In this document: one piece after another, positions 37,654-47,194 of the stretch | How positions within the stretch are numbered: position 1 is the first letter of the stretch | Layout of the letters: each line of letters opens with the position of its first letter | From: an uncultured Verrucomicrobiota bacterium | Lineage (GTDB): Bacteria > Verrucomicrobiota > Verrucomicrobiia > Opitutales > Seribacteraceae | Assembly (NCBI GenBank): GCA_902612125.1 | Contig: CACMBV010000012.1 | Span: 1-64,000, forward strand | DNA: 64,000 nt | Reading direction: 5' to 3' | The notes under the pieces: generated by a model | Database searches by the model: none | What the model was told of the DNA's origin: nothing | The model's input: only the letters and a program-made list of their open reading frames with translations | Position numbers and translations under genes: made by a program

Positions 37654-39206
37654 TGATTAAGATTTATTCACTACTTGTATTCTTCTCTTTGATCCTCTCC
37701 GTTGGTGCAAAAAAGAAACCTAATTTTCTTTTCATCATAGTGGATGATCAGTCCCCGCTTGATTTGAGGATATATAATTCCCGGTCAACTCTTGATACCC
37801 CAAATATCGAACGATTGGCAAAGGAGGGAATGGTTTTTGATCGTGCCTTTCATATGGGTGCGTGGGTTGGTGGGGTTTGTACGCCTTCTCGTCATATGGT
37901 GATGTCCGGGCGGACGGTCTGGCATATTCCTGACAAACCGGGTCGGGTAATGAATCCCCATGTGCACGATCCCGAAAAGGTGCCTCCCAATTTGGCACAA
38001 CATAGCTTGCCGGCGGTTTTTAATGCTGCGGGATATGATACGATGCGGACCTGTAAGAATGGGAACAGTTATGAAGCTGCCAATCAACTTTTCACCGTTC
38101 GTCACGATGGTACCCGGCGTGGGGGAACCGACGATAAGGGAAGTCACTGGCATGGGGAACAAGTCATGAATTACCTGGTGGACCGGGAGCAATCCAAGGA
38201 TAAGGATCCATTTCTAATTTATTTCGGATTCAGTCATCCGCATGATGTACGTGATGGTAAACCCGGATTGCTTAAAAAATATGGTGCCACCAATCATACG
38301 GACCGCAATCATCTTCCCATGGCACACCCGCAGCAGCCAAGACTTCCAGTTAATTGGCTGCCCAGTCACCCATTCGACCATGGTCATATGTCCGTTCGGG
38401 ATGAGGTGGCGGTAAAGGGGGTTTGGCAGAACCGGGATGAAGTGACCATTCGCAATGAAATGGGCCGTGAATATGCCTGTAGTGAAAATATTGATATTCA
38501 GGTGGGGAGAGTGCTGGATAAACTCGAGCAGATGGGAGAGCTGAATAATACCTATATCATTTACACCGCGGATCATGGAATGGCGATTGGCCGGCATGGT
38601 CTGCAGGGAAAGCAGAACCTTTACGATCACACCTGGCGGGTGCCCTTCATTGTCAAGGGACCTGGAATCAAAGAGGGAAGTCGGGTGCCCGGTAATATTT
38701 ACCTTTTGGATGTGCTTGCCAGCCTTTGCGATCTGGCAAATATTAAAGTACCTGCCACATCCGAAGGCTTAAGTTTTATGCCCACACTGATGGGTAAGAA
38801 AGATCAGGTCAGAGATACTGTTTACGGGGTTTATTGCGGAGGAGGACGCCCGGGGATACGCAGCGTTCAGCATGGAGATTGGAAGTTGATTAAGTACGAG
38901 ACTTCCAAAACGGGAGAGAAGCATACGCAACTTTTTAATCTGAAGGAGAATCCCCTTGAATTTATAAAGGAACATCATGATCCAAAGGTGGTTGCATCCA
39001 TTGGAGTAAAGCCGAAGAAGCATCAGGTCAATTTAGCGGATTCCCCAAAGCATTCCTCTAGATTAAAAGAGATGGAAGCCTTGTTATTAAAACAAATGAG
39101 GGAGCATGATGATCCTTATCGTTTTTGGAATCAGCCCAGTGATGGGTTAGCTGCCCCAGTACTGAATGAAAAAATCGCTAAACCCGGTAAAAAAAAGAAA
39201 AAGTGA
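37653..39206 (+). CDS. sulfatase, KKKKK C-terminus
   Basis: 517 aa; KPNFLFIIVDDQSPLDL; VCTPSRHMVMSG; YTADHGMAIGRHGLQGKQNLYDHTWRVPFIVKGPG. Confidence 0.92.
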   Translation: MIKIYSLLVFFSLILSVGAKKKPNFLFIIVDDQSPLDLRIYNSRSTLDTPNIERLAKEGMVFDRAFHMGAWVGGVCTPSRHMVMSGRTVWHIPDKPGRVMNPHVHDPEKVPPNLAQHSLPAVFNAAGYDTMRTCKNGNSYEAANQLFTVRHDGTRRGGTDDKGSHWHGEQVMNYLVDREQSKDKDPFLIYFGFSHPHDVRDGKPGLLKKYGATNHTDRNHLPMAHPQQPRLPVNWLPSHPFDHGHMSVRDEVAVKGVWQNRDEVTIRNEMGREYACSENIDIQVGRVLDKLEQMGELNNTYIIYTADHGMAIGRHGLQGKQNLYDHTWRVPFIVKGPGIKEGSRVPGNIYLLDVLASLCDLANIKVPATSEGLSFMPTLMGKKDQVRDTVYGVYCGGGRPGIRSVQHGDWKLIKYETSKTGEKHTQLFNLKENPLEFIKEHHDPKVVASIGVKPKKHQVNLADSPKHSSRLKEMEALLLKQMREHDDPYRFWNQPSDGLAAPVLNEKIAKPGKKKKK

Positions 39207-39260
39207 CAACTTTCTTCCATCATTCCTGAAACCCTAAAACTTTCCATCTAATCCATTAAA

Positions 39261-40505
39261 ATGAAAAAATTATCATGCATTACTCTATCTTTCTTGCTCT
39301 CCTGCTTTTTCCATTTTGGGACTCTTGCAAATGATAATCCATTGAAAGTATTCATTCTCTGTGGACAGTCCAATATGGAAGGGCATGCGAAAATAAACAC
39401 ATTTGAGGCCATGAAATTAGACCCTGTAACCAAGCCTATCTACCAGGAGATGGTCGATTCATCGGGAGATCCGATTACCTGTGAGCAGGTATGGATTTCT
39501 TATTTTACTGGGGGGCGTGATAATATGGGGGAAGGATATGGAAAACTTACCGCTGGCTATGGTTCCCGACGAGTTCCCTCAGAAATGGGGGAAAAAATTG
39601 GGCCTGAATTCACTTTCGGAATCTATGCCCAGAAAGCATTGAAGGAGCCAATATTGATTATCAAAACCGCATGGGGAGGGAAATCGATTCATACTGATTT
39701 TCGTCCTCCCTCAGCCGGTCCCTATGTTTTTAATGAAAATGAACTGGAAAACTTCAAACGCCGCGGAAAAGACATTGAAAGAATCAAAATGGAGAAGGTT
39801 GAACAAACCGGAAAATTCTATGGTTTGATGATCGATCATGTGAAGAAGGTACTTGCTGATATCAAACGGGTTTATCCTAAATACAACGAAAAGAAAGGAT
39901 ATGAGCTTGCCGGATTCGTCTGGTTTCAGGGATGGAATGATATGGTAGCCAGTGGTACCTATCCGAACCGCGATAAGCCGGGTGGATATGATGCTTACAC
40001 TGATTGTTTGGCCCATTTCATAAGGGATGTCAGAAAGGATCTTGCAGCACCCAAGATGAAGTTTGTAGTCGGGGTAATGGGGGTTGGCGGACCCCTGGAA
40101 AAATATGCCAGCCCGCGTTATGTGCCCGTTCATGGAAACTTTCGCAATGCCATGGCTGCCCCCGCAAATATGCCCGAATTAAAGGATAATGTGTTTGCGG
40201 TGAGAACCGCCAAATTTTGGGATATGCGTTTGCAGGAATTGGAGGATAAAAAAACACAGGTCAAACAGATGGCCGGTTATTTAAAAAGTAAGCACAAAGA
40301 TCATGCGAACCGGGATGGTACGATGTCGCATGCTGAGCAAACAGAATATCTAGAAAAATACCGGGAAGAGCTGATCTCCGAAGAGGAAGAAGCCTATGCT
40401 CAAATTGCCCGTTCCAATGGGGGCTATCATTACTATGGAAGTGCCAAGACTATGGCTCAAATCGGGAAGGCGTTTGCGGAAGTATTGACCAGAAAAACCA
40501 ACTAA
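39261..40505 (+). CDS. SGNH / sialate O-acetylesterase-like carbohydrate esterase
   Basis: 414 aa; signal; VFILCGQSNMEGHAKINTFE; IIKTAWGGKSIHTDFRPPSAG; VWFQGWND. Confidence 0.85.
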   Translation: MKKLSCITLSFLLSCFFHFGTLANDNPLKVFILCGQSNMEGHAKINTFEAMKLDPVTKPIYQEMVDSSGDPITCEQVWISYFTGGRDNMGEGYGKLTAGYGSRRVPSEMGEKIGPEFTFGIYAQKALKEPILIIKTAWGGKSIHTDFRPPSAGPYVFNENELENFKRRGKDIERIKMEKVEQTGKFYGLMIDHVKKVLADIKRVYPKYNEKKGYELAGFVWFQGWNDMVASGTYPNRDKPGGYDAYTDCLAHFIRDVRKDLAAPKMKFVVGVMGVGGPLEKYASPRYVPVHGNFRNAMAAPANMPELKDNVFAVRTAKFWDMRLQELEDKKTQVKQMAGYLKSKHKDHANRDGTMSHAEQTEYLEKYREELISEEEEAYAQIARSNGGYHYYGSAKTMAQIGKAFAEVLTRKTN

Positions 40506-41248
40506 TTGATTTCCAAAAGTTCGCATTCGAAAATCAGGGTGTCACCGGGTTTAATTTTTCCGCCGGGACGGGGATTATCTCCGTAGCCCAGTTCGCTGGG
40601 AATGTAGATCCTGATTTTGCCTCCTACCTGTGTCTTGGTGAGTCCACCCGAAAATCCCTTAATCACTCCATTCATGGGGAAACTGGCCGGTTGGCCACGA
40701 TCGACCGAGCTGTCAAAGACGGTGCCATCGATCAGGGTACCATGATAGTGAAGTCGCACTGTGTTATTCATGGCCGGGCTTGGGCCTTCCCCTTTCTTGA
40801 GAATTTCATAGTAAAAACCGGAAGGATCTTTTTGGACACCTTCCTGGTTGCTGAGAAGGGCAAGAAATTCTTTGCCTTTGGCTTTGTTTCCTTGGGCCGC
40901 CTTGGACATTTGTGCCTGTTCCGTTTGCCGGGCAACTTGCATTTTTTTCATCATCAATTCCTGTACTTTCTGCTGAACGGCTGCATGTTCAGGTGGCATA
41001 CCCTCCATGGCGATGCCTTTTTTCATCCCGGCCAGGATGTGATTTACTTGCTCTTCGGTAAATTGCATCTTTCCCAACCCGGATCCTTTGGCAAACATGA
41101 TTCCAATGGTCTCATAAATAAGGACATCTTCGGATAGTTTTACAGGTTCGTCTGTTTTGGCCTGTCCAGTAATCGAAAGAGTCGTGAAAAGAAAACCGAC
41201 AAGCAAGGCCTTGGCGGTAAAGTCTGATTTAGGTGTGAACATTAGCAA
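40502..41248 (-). CDS. FKBP-type peptidyl-prolyl cis-trans isomerase (FkpA-like, secreted)
   Basis: 248 aa; signal; VRLHYHGTLIDGTVFDSSVDRGQPASFPMNGVIKGF; IPSELGYGDNPRPGGKIKPGDTLIFECELLEI. Confidence 0.93.
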   Translation of the reverse strand: MLMFTPKSDFTAKALLVGFLFTTLSITGQAKTDEPVKLSEDVLIYETIGIMFAKGSGLGKMQFTEEQVNHILAGMKKGIAMEGMPPEHAAVQQKVQELMMKKMQVARQTEQAQMSKAAQGNKAKGKEFLALLSNQEGVQKDPSGFYYEILKKGEGPSPAMNNTVRLHYHGTLIDGTVFDSSVDRGQPASFPMNGVIKGFSGGLTKTQVGGKIRIYIPSELGYGDNPRPGGKIKPGDTLIFECELLEIN

Positions 41249-41298
41249 ACGCTCACAGGTTCCACCTCAGAGTCAACGGAAATGAATCCGACACTTAA

Positions 41299-41887
41299 TT
41301 ATTTCTGGGTTACCCAAACCCGGCCATTTGCATCGGTTCCTGAATCCAGAAAGGCTTCCGCTGTTTTTGAGTCGGCTGTAGTAATCACTTTACCAAACCC
41401 TTTTTCAGGTTACGATGATCTTGCCATAATATTTACGGTGGTATCTTTCGAGGTCGTTCCCCAGAAAACCCATACCTTACCACTCGTTTTTTCCAAAGCC
41501 ACTGCCGGAGTGCTTAGAACAACTGAAGCTACTTCATCGCCTATTGTTTTGATTCCCTCCTTTGATTCTGTTGCCAAAACAAGTTTGTCCTTTTGACCAT
41601 CCCAAGCCAGGTGAGCAATTAAGGCATTTCCGTCTCGGTCAATGATGGCATCATGGAGATCGGACTGTATGCCGTCTCTGGCTAACTTTTGAACTCCTCC
41701 AATCAGGGGTATGGCCGTATTGAGAAAACGCACCTCTTTTTTTCCAAAGAATTTGGTATTTGGTTTCACTTTGGTTTGATGTCCAGCCGTGTTTGCAGGT
41801 TTTTCGTTTTTGACCGTCTTTTGAGCAGTAAGAATGTCGCAAAAAAAATAGTGTAACTAAGGCTGCGACGAACTGGGCTTTGATCAT
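41299..41887 (-). pseudogene. decayed secreted beta-propeller-like protein fragment (frameshift + in-frame stop)
   Basis: ATG at 41887 starts MIKAQFVAALVTLFF, then frame is lost at a T8 run; -1 T restores CDILTAQKTVKNEKPANTAGHQTKVKPNTKFFGKKEVRF...; TAA at 41410-41412 is followed by in-frame PEKGFGKVITTADSKTAEAFLDSGTDANGRVWVTQK*. Confidence 0.65.
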
Positions 41888-41960
41888 ATTTCGATTAGAA
41901 AATCTCTGAAAAATCAGGTCAGTGAGCATTCGAGATTTTATAAATTAATTTTATCCACAC

Positions 41961-42317
41961 TTGACCAATTTCTTTTCGAGACAATTAACTTGGAGGGTGA
42001 AATCCAATCCATGCAAGTCCTTTGACGAGAGATGTTATGATCTTTTGCTTAAAATCCCGAAAGGAAAAGTTACCACTTACAAGAAAATGGCAGAGGCGTT
42101 AGATATCAAAGCATATCGTGCCGTGGGGCAGGCAATGAACCGTAATCCAAATCTCGTGACTGTTCCTTGTCACCGCGTAGTCAATAGTAATGGAGAACTG
42201 GGAGGTTATGCTTCAGGTTCAGCAACGAAGCTAGACTTACTTAGAAAAGAGGGAGTGGATGTCAGCGAAAGTGGTTATATAGACCTGTCCGAGTTTCTTT
42301 ACTCTTTTTCGGATTAA
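41961..42317 (+). CDS. methylated-DNA--protein-cysteine methyltransferase family (MGMT) protein
   Basis: 118 aa; IPKGKVTTYKKMAEAL; AVGQAMNRNPNLVTVPCHRVVNSNGELGGYASG (PCHRV). Confidence 0.9.
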   Translation: MTNFFSRQLTWRVKSNPCKSFDERCYDLLLKIPKGKVTTYKKMAEALDIKAYRAVGQAMNRNPNLVTVPCHRVVNSNGELGGYASGSATKLDLLRKEGVDVSESGYIDLSEFLYSFSD

Positions 42318-44155
42318 TTTAAGACCCGTGTCTTGTATCGGTTTACTACATCTTTAAGAAGTCCGCGCTTTGATAGTTTATCCTCGGGAATCTGGGCTAG
42401 AATTGAAAAGCTTTCCTTGCCCATCCAATCAAAGATATTGGCAAGTGTCTTGTTTCCCGGGTTGTGGGTGATTGCCTCAAGCATCCACTTCTCGGCGAAA
42501 GCTTTTTCCCCGGCTTTATAAATTGCCCAAGCGGCAAATGCTGGAATTTCGTCGCGGTCCCCGAGCACATTTTTTAGTTCCGGGATTGCGGATTTTGCCT
42601 TTTTTTCCAGCAGTAATAATCCAATCACTGACCAATATCGCATCACCGGGTCGCTATCCAATAGACCCTGCGTAAGAGTGCTGAGGTTTTTCTTCTTCCG
42701 GGTCAGGGCAAGGTCGGCATAATCGAGGTATTTTGCGAGTGGATAAAGTTTGGGGTCCCGGACAAAGGCATACACCGTGGTCTTCTTTTCGCTGGTAATC
42801 CGTTTTCTCATTTCCTCGGGCATCAGACCGGAATCAAAATATTTCAACTGCTGCCTACGGAGTTCTTTCTTAAGTTCCTCGATTTTGGATTGATGGAGGG
42901 GGTCTTCAATCCGGTTGTCTATATTGTGGAAGTCCTTAAAGTTATCGTAGAATTCCTCAGAGAGTCGGGGCTCGAAAAATCGCCCGGTTATTTTATTGGT
43001 TTTACCAGCCTGATGGTGTTTTTCCCAAGCCCCAGTCGCCTTCATGTTATGCATATAAGCAAGGTATTGGCCGTTAGGGGCAAAGGGTGCATAGTTTTTA
43101 TGATAGGCAAATTGTTCGTCCCGTACAACCCGTACGTTGTCGAACCTTTCATCTGCCCGCTCTCTCCAGGAGAAATGATAGCGGGGTTCGGGTTCGGTAT
43201 CAGGGCCCAAAAATATTCGTCCCTGAAAATTTTCCGTCACTTTGGCTCCGGTCAAACTGAGCCAGGTCTTGGGCATGTCAATGAAACTGACTACTCTGTC
43301 GATGGTGGAACCGGGCTTTTTCCCTTCGGGGTAGAGATGTTTCCATTTTTCAGGGATTCGCACGATAAGGGGACAATGAATTCCGCTGGAATAAAGAAAT
43401 CGTTTGCTTCGGGCCAGGACACCTCCGTGATCCGAGTTATAGACAACAATGGTGTCCTCGTATAAATTGTCATTTTTTAGATTCTCGACGGCTTGACCAA
43501 CTAATGAATCCATTTTGGAAATGGCACTGGAATATTTGGCATAAGTGTTCCGCATTTCGGGAAGGTCAGGATGATAGGGTGCCAGAATCATTTCTTGAGG
43601 ATCAACGGATTCGTCCTTATGGTCGCCGAAGGCCCGGGATTCATGGCTGTCGCCAATATTGTATACCGTAAAAAAGGGCTGATCTTTTTTGCGTTTTTTC
43701 CAAGTGCCGGCGTAATCACCACCGGAATAATTCCAATATTCCTTGGGGTTTCTGCCTTTTGGACCGCGTAAATTGTAGTCTGTTTTTGAGCAATTACTGG
43801 TGTAATAGCCGGCATCTTGTAGAAGTTCATTATAGAAACTTATGGATTCAGGGATTTCAAATCCACTGCGCATGGGTTGGGTGCCATTGGAAATCGCATG
43901 CATGCCAGTGATCCAGGAGGAACGGGTGGGGGCACAGACCGCTCCGTTATCAAAACAATAAAGATAGCGAAAGCCCCCCTTGGCCAGTTGATCAATGTGT
44001 GGGGTTTTGGCGTTTTTACTTCCATAGCAACTTACCCACTCAATGCTGTTATCTTCACTCGTAATCCAAAGAATATTGGGTTTGGCCATTTTGCCGTGGA
44101 GGCCAAAGGCTGAAAGTATGGAGACCAGGATGAAAGTGAACTTGAAAGGATTCAT
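42314..44155 (-). CDS. sulfatase with C-terminal HEAT-like repeats
   Basis: 613 aa; KPNILWITSEDNSIEWVSCYG; VCAPTRSSWITGMH; C-terminus LTQGLLDSDPVMRYWSVIGLLLLEKKAKSAIPELKNVLGDRDEIPAFAAWAI. Confidence 0.9.
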   Translation of the reverse strand: MNPFKFTFILVSILSAFGLHGKMAKPNILWITSEDNSIEWVSCYGSKNAKTPHIDQLAKGGFRYLYCFDNGAVCAPTRSSWITGMHAISNGTQPMRSGFEIPESISFYNELLQDAGYYTSNCSKTDYNLRGPKGRNPKEYWNYSGGDYAGTWKKRKKDQPFFTVYNIGDSHESRAFGDHKDESVDPQEMILAPYHPDLPEMRNTYAKYSSAISKMDSLVGQAVENLKNDNLYEDTIVVYNSDHGGVLARSKRFLYSSGIHCPLIVRIPEKWKHLYPEGKKPGSTIDRVVSFIDMPKTWLSLTGAKVTENFQGRIFLGPDTEPEPRYHFSWRERADERFDNVRVVRDEQFAYHKNYAPFAPNGQYLAYMHNMKATGAWEKHHQAGKTNKITGRFFEPRLSEEFYDNFKDFHNIDNRIEDPLHQSKIEELKKELRRQQLKYFDSGLMPEEMRKRITSEKKTTVYAFVRDPKLYPLAKYLDYADLALTRKKKNLSTLTQGLLDSDPVMRYWSVIGLLLLEKKAKSAIPELKNVLGDRDEIPAFAAWAIYKAGEKAFAEKWMLEAITHNPGNKTLANIFDWMGKESFSILAQIPEDKLSKRGLLKDVVNRYKTRVLN

Positions 44156-44170
44156 GATGATGAAGTGGGA

Positions 44171-45565
44171 TTATTTCGTTTGGTTTTTATTTTTGTTTTG
44201 ATGGCTAAGTTGAGGTGGGATGGTTGATTCTCCGCATTCAGACATTAGAGCCTTTAGCTTCTGATGCAGGGTCTTGAATCGCTGTTCGTGGCTGGCTTTG
44301 GATGCAAGATCTTTGGTTTCATAAGGGTCGGAAACAACATCGTAAAGCTCGAAGGCTTTGGGTTGAAGGACCCGTTCCACTTTGCGGGCAGCGTTTTTAT
44401 TGGAATTGGCCTTTTCCATCCATTCCGCCCAGGGCTTGGCAAAGAACTTTCCTTTGGAGTTGAAGTTCCCCCAAATATGTTCCCTTTCAGGATGCCCTGT
44501 CCAGATCAGTTTGTAGGTTTCAGTTACGATGGCCTTTTGCCAGAACGGGTGGACATTCGAAATTAGAACTTCCTTGCGATGATCTTTTATGCTCTTGTCC
44601 GTCCATAAACTCATAAGTGAAATGCCATCCAGAAGAGGGTCATCGCCACCTGCAAAATCTATCAAGGTCGGTACGATATCACAATACATTGCCAGGGCAT
44701 TGGTTTTGCGGGGTGCGATTCGTCCCTTCCAGTGGGCAAGACAAAGGGCCCTGGATCCATGCTCGTAGGGGGACCACTTGCCTCGGGGCATGGCAATTCC
44801 CTGCTCGCTTAAGAAGATCAGGATCGTATCCTTTTCCAGATCCATCTTTTGCATCATTTCACGAGTCTCCCGGACCTGCTGATCGAGCACTTCGACTTCA
44901 GCTGCATGTTTGGCTACGGCCTGCCGGGCCGTGGGTGTGTCAATGTAGTGGGGTCTTAATTGAATTTCATCTACTGGGAAATTGGATTCTTCTCCATGAT
45001 CCCAGGGATGGTGGGCATGAGTAGCCCCGATTATTACGCAAAAGGAAAGGCCTTCCTTCTTCGCTTCAGAAATGTATGCTTCGACTCCATCGAAAGTATG
45101 AACTTGGTTGGAACCATTCGCGTTGGAGGGAAACCCCTGAATCGATTCGATCTTCGCGGTGCCCAGGCCGAAGTGTTTTTTGCCTGACAGGCCAACCTTG
45201 TATCCCAGGGGAATGAGGAAATCGGCGATGTTTTTAACCCCAACCCTCTTCTCTTTCTTTGCATTGGCCAGCACCCCATTGTTCTTGGGCAGTAAACCGG
45301 TGTAAAGCTCGGCCCGTAACGGAGCACATTGGGAAACAGCACAGTAAAAACGGGTCATCATGCAGGCTTCCCCGGCAAGTTGGTCGATCGCCGGGGTTCT
45401 TGCTTCCTGCATACCCGTACATCCGAAGGCATCCCACCCAACATCGTCCCCGATAATAATGATAAAATTTGGTTTCGTTTCTTGGGCAACCAGTGACTGG
45501 CAAGTGAGAGCAATCACCAGTGTAAGCTGTAAGGAGAGAGATTTTGGTAGTAGTTGAGCAATCAT
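44171..45565 (-). CDS. sulfatase with atypical CAPLR motif
   Basis: 464 aa; KPNFIIIIGDDVGWDAFGCTG; QCAPLRAELYTGLLPKNNG. Confidence 0.9.
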   Translation of the reverse strand: MIAQLLPKSLSLQLTLVIALTCQSLVAQETKPNFIIIIGDDVGWDAFGCTGMQEARTPAIDQLAGEACMMTRFYCAVSQCAPLRAELYTGLLPKNNGVLANAKKEKRVGVKNIADFLIPLGYKVGLSGKKHFGLGTAKIESIQGFPSNANGSNQVHTFDGVEAYISEAKKEGLSFCVIIGATHAHHPWDHGEESNFPVDEIQLRPHYIDTPTARQAVAKHAAEVEVLDQQVRETREMMQKMDLEKDTILIFLSEQGIAMPRGKWSPYEHGSRALCLAHWKGRIAPRKTNALAMYCDIVPTLIDFAGGDDPLLDGISLMSLWTDKSIKDHRKEVLISNVHPFWQKAIVTETYKLIWTGHPEREHIWGNFNSKGKFFAKPWAEWMEKANSNKNAARKVERVLQPKAFELYDVVSDPYETKDLASKASHEQRFKTLHQKLKALMSECGESTIPPQLSHQNKNKNQTK

Positions 45566-45625
45566 GTATCTGTAAAAGCTACAAAGTAGTATGGAAAAAG
45601 TTCCACTTAGTTTTTGTTTTTTCCT

Positions 45626-47194
45626 TCATTTCACATCGAGGAAGGAGAGATAGGAAGCTAATTCGTGATCACCGGTTTTTCGAAGAGTATTTTTCATCTG
45701 ATTACGAACTTCCTCCAGTTTGCCTTGGTATTTGGCTACCAGGGCTAGGTTGTGATGGCAGCCGGGATCCGTTTTAACATTATATAACTCTTCCCTGGCT
45801 CTTACTGTAATAAAATTATGTTTGATAAGGTAATTTCCATATTCTAAATCAGATGGATTCTTGACCAGATCGGGGAGCAGGAAATGAAATTCTCCAAGCA
45901 TGCTCGGGGGGAGCTCAGTGGCCCCATCAGCCCATCCGTTCCAGACATAACAAAAGTTACGGTTGTTCAGGGATCTGGATGGTCTGTACTGATCAAATTT
46001 TTGAAATAAATTTTTACTGTACGCCTGAATGGTTTCGTCGATCTTTGGATCGTTGTTCATGTAGTTAAAGCAACTGAATGCCCATGATCGATTCCATGCC
46101 TGCTTTTTACCTGTCAATCTTCCGGCAAAGGATTCTCCGTCCGTTCTGACATATTCTTGCAAGCCGCAAATTTCAGCGATAGTCGGAGCAATATCCACAA
46201 CCGAGATAACTGATTTGGAGTCCGTTTGTCCTCGCTTTATCCGGGAAGGCCAACGGATAATGATCGGAGTACGAACGCCTGACGGATAGAGCGACCATTT
46301 ACTCAGATCCCAGGCCATTCCATGATCTGAAAGAAAGATGACCACTGTATTCTCTTTGTTTCCGCATTTTTCAAGCACGGTGAGAACTTCGCCAATGATT
46401 TGATCCATCCGATTGACCGAGTCGTAATAAGTAGCCAAGACTTCCCGAATCTTTTCCTCTTTTGGGTAGGGTGCAGGCACCGGGCACTTCGCTGGTGCAA
46501 ACTTGGTCTGGGGATCGGGGTAGGGTTTTCCGTTGTCCAACGCTTTCCACGAAGCCCCTCCCATCATCTTCCTGATCCAGTCGATTGATTCGCTTGGATG
46601 TCTTGCCCAGTAACGATGGGGATCATGGGTGTTGATCGAGAGAAAGAATGGTTTATTTTTTTCTTTTGCCTGGGTCAGAAAGTCCAGGGTGAAACGGGAG
46701 AATTTTTCGGGATTTCTTCCCATTCCCGTCTGATCATTATCTCCATGGGGAGGCTGACTGAACTGGCACCACTGGGATCCATGTTTGCCAATCATTCCGG
46801 TAAGGTAACCCTTTTTCCATAATTCAGTGGTTATTGATTGAGTATCCGCATTATTTCTGGTCGTCTTCCACCACTTGGGCGGTTGGGCCCCATGCCCAAG
46901 CATACCGTTACTTTGAGGATGTCTTCCGGTGTAGAGGGCTTGCCTCGATGGCCCGCAGATCGGGGTGGCTACAAAGCCGTGTGTAAGGAGCAAACCTTCG
47001 GCTGCCAAGCGATCAAGGTTTGGGGTCAGGCCCGTGAGTTCATTACCCATGCATCCGAGTGAATCCCAACCTAAATCATCCGCCGTAATCAGCAGGATGT
47101 TGGGGTATTCTTCGGGACCAGCTTTCACCAATCCTCCCAATGATAGGATGTTGAGCAGGAGCAGGACTGAGAAAATGTATTTGATACTATTCAC
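45626..47194 (-). CDS. sulfatase
   Basis: ORF track start 47254; GTG at 47194 gives VNSIKYIFSVLLLLNILSLGGLVKAG signal; YPNILLITADDLGWDSLGCMGN; ICGPSRQALYTGRH. Confidence 0.92.
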   Translation of the reverse strand: MNSIKYIFSVLLLLNILSLGGLVKAGPEEYPNILLITADDLGWDSLGCMGNELTGLTPNLDRLAAEGLLLTHGFVATPICGPSRQALYTGRHPQSNGMLGHGAQPPKWWKTTRNNADTQSITTELWKKGYLTGMIGKHGSQWCQFSQPPHGDNDQTGMGRNPEKFSRFTLDFLTQAKEKNKPFFLSINTHDPHRYWARHPSESIDWIRKMMGGASWKALDNGKPYPDPQTKFAPAKCPVPAPYPKEEKIREVLATYYDSVNRMDQIIGEVLTVLEKCGNKENTVVIFLSDHGMAWDLSKWSLYPSGVRTPIIIRWPSRIKRGQTDSKSVISVVDIAPTIAEICGLQEYVRTDGESFAGRLTGKKQAWNRSWAFSCFNYMNNDPKIDETIQAYSKNLFQKFDQYRPSRSLNNRNFCYVWNGWADGATELPPSMLGEFHFLLPDLVKNPSDLEYGNYLIKHNFITVRAREELYNVKTDPGCHHNLALVAKYQGKLEEVRNQMKNTLRKTGDHELASYLSFLDVK

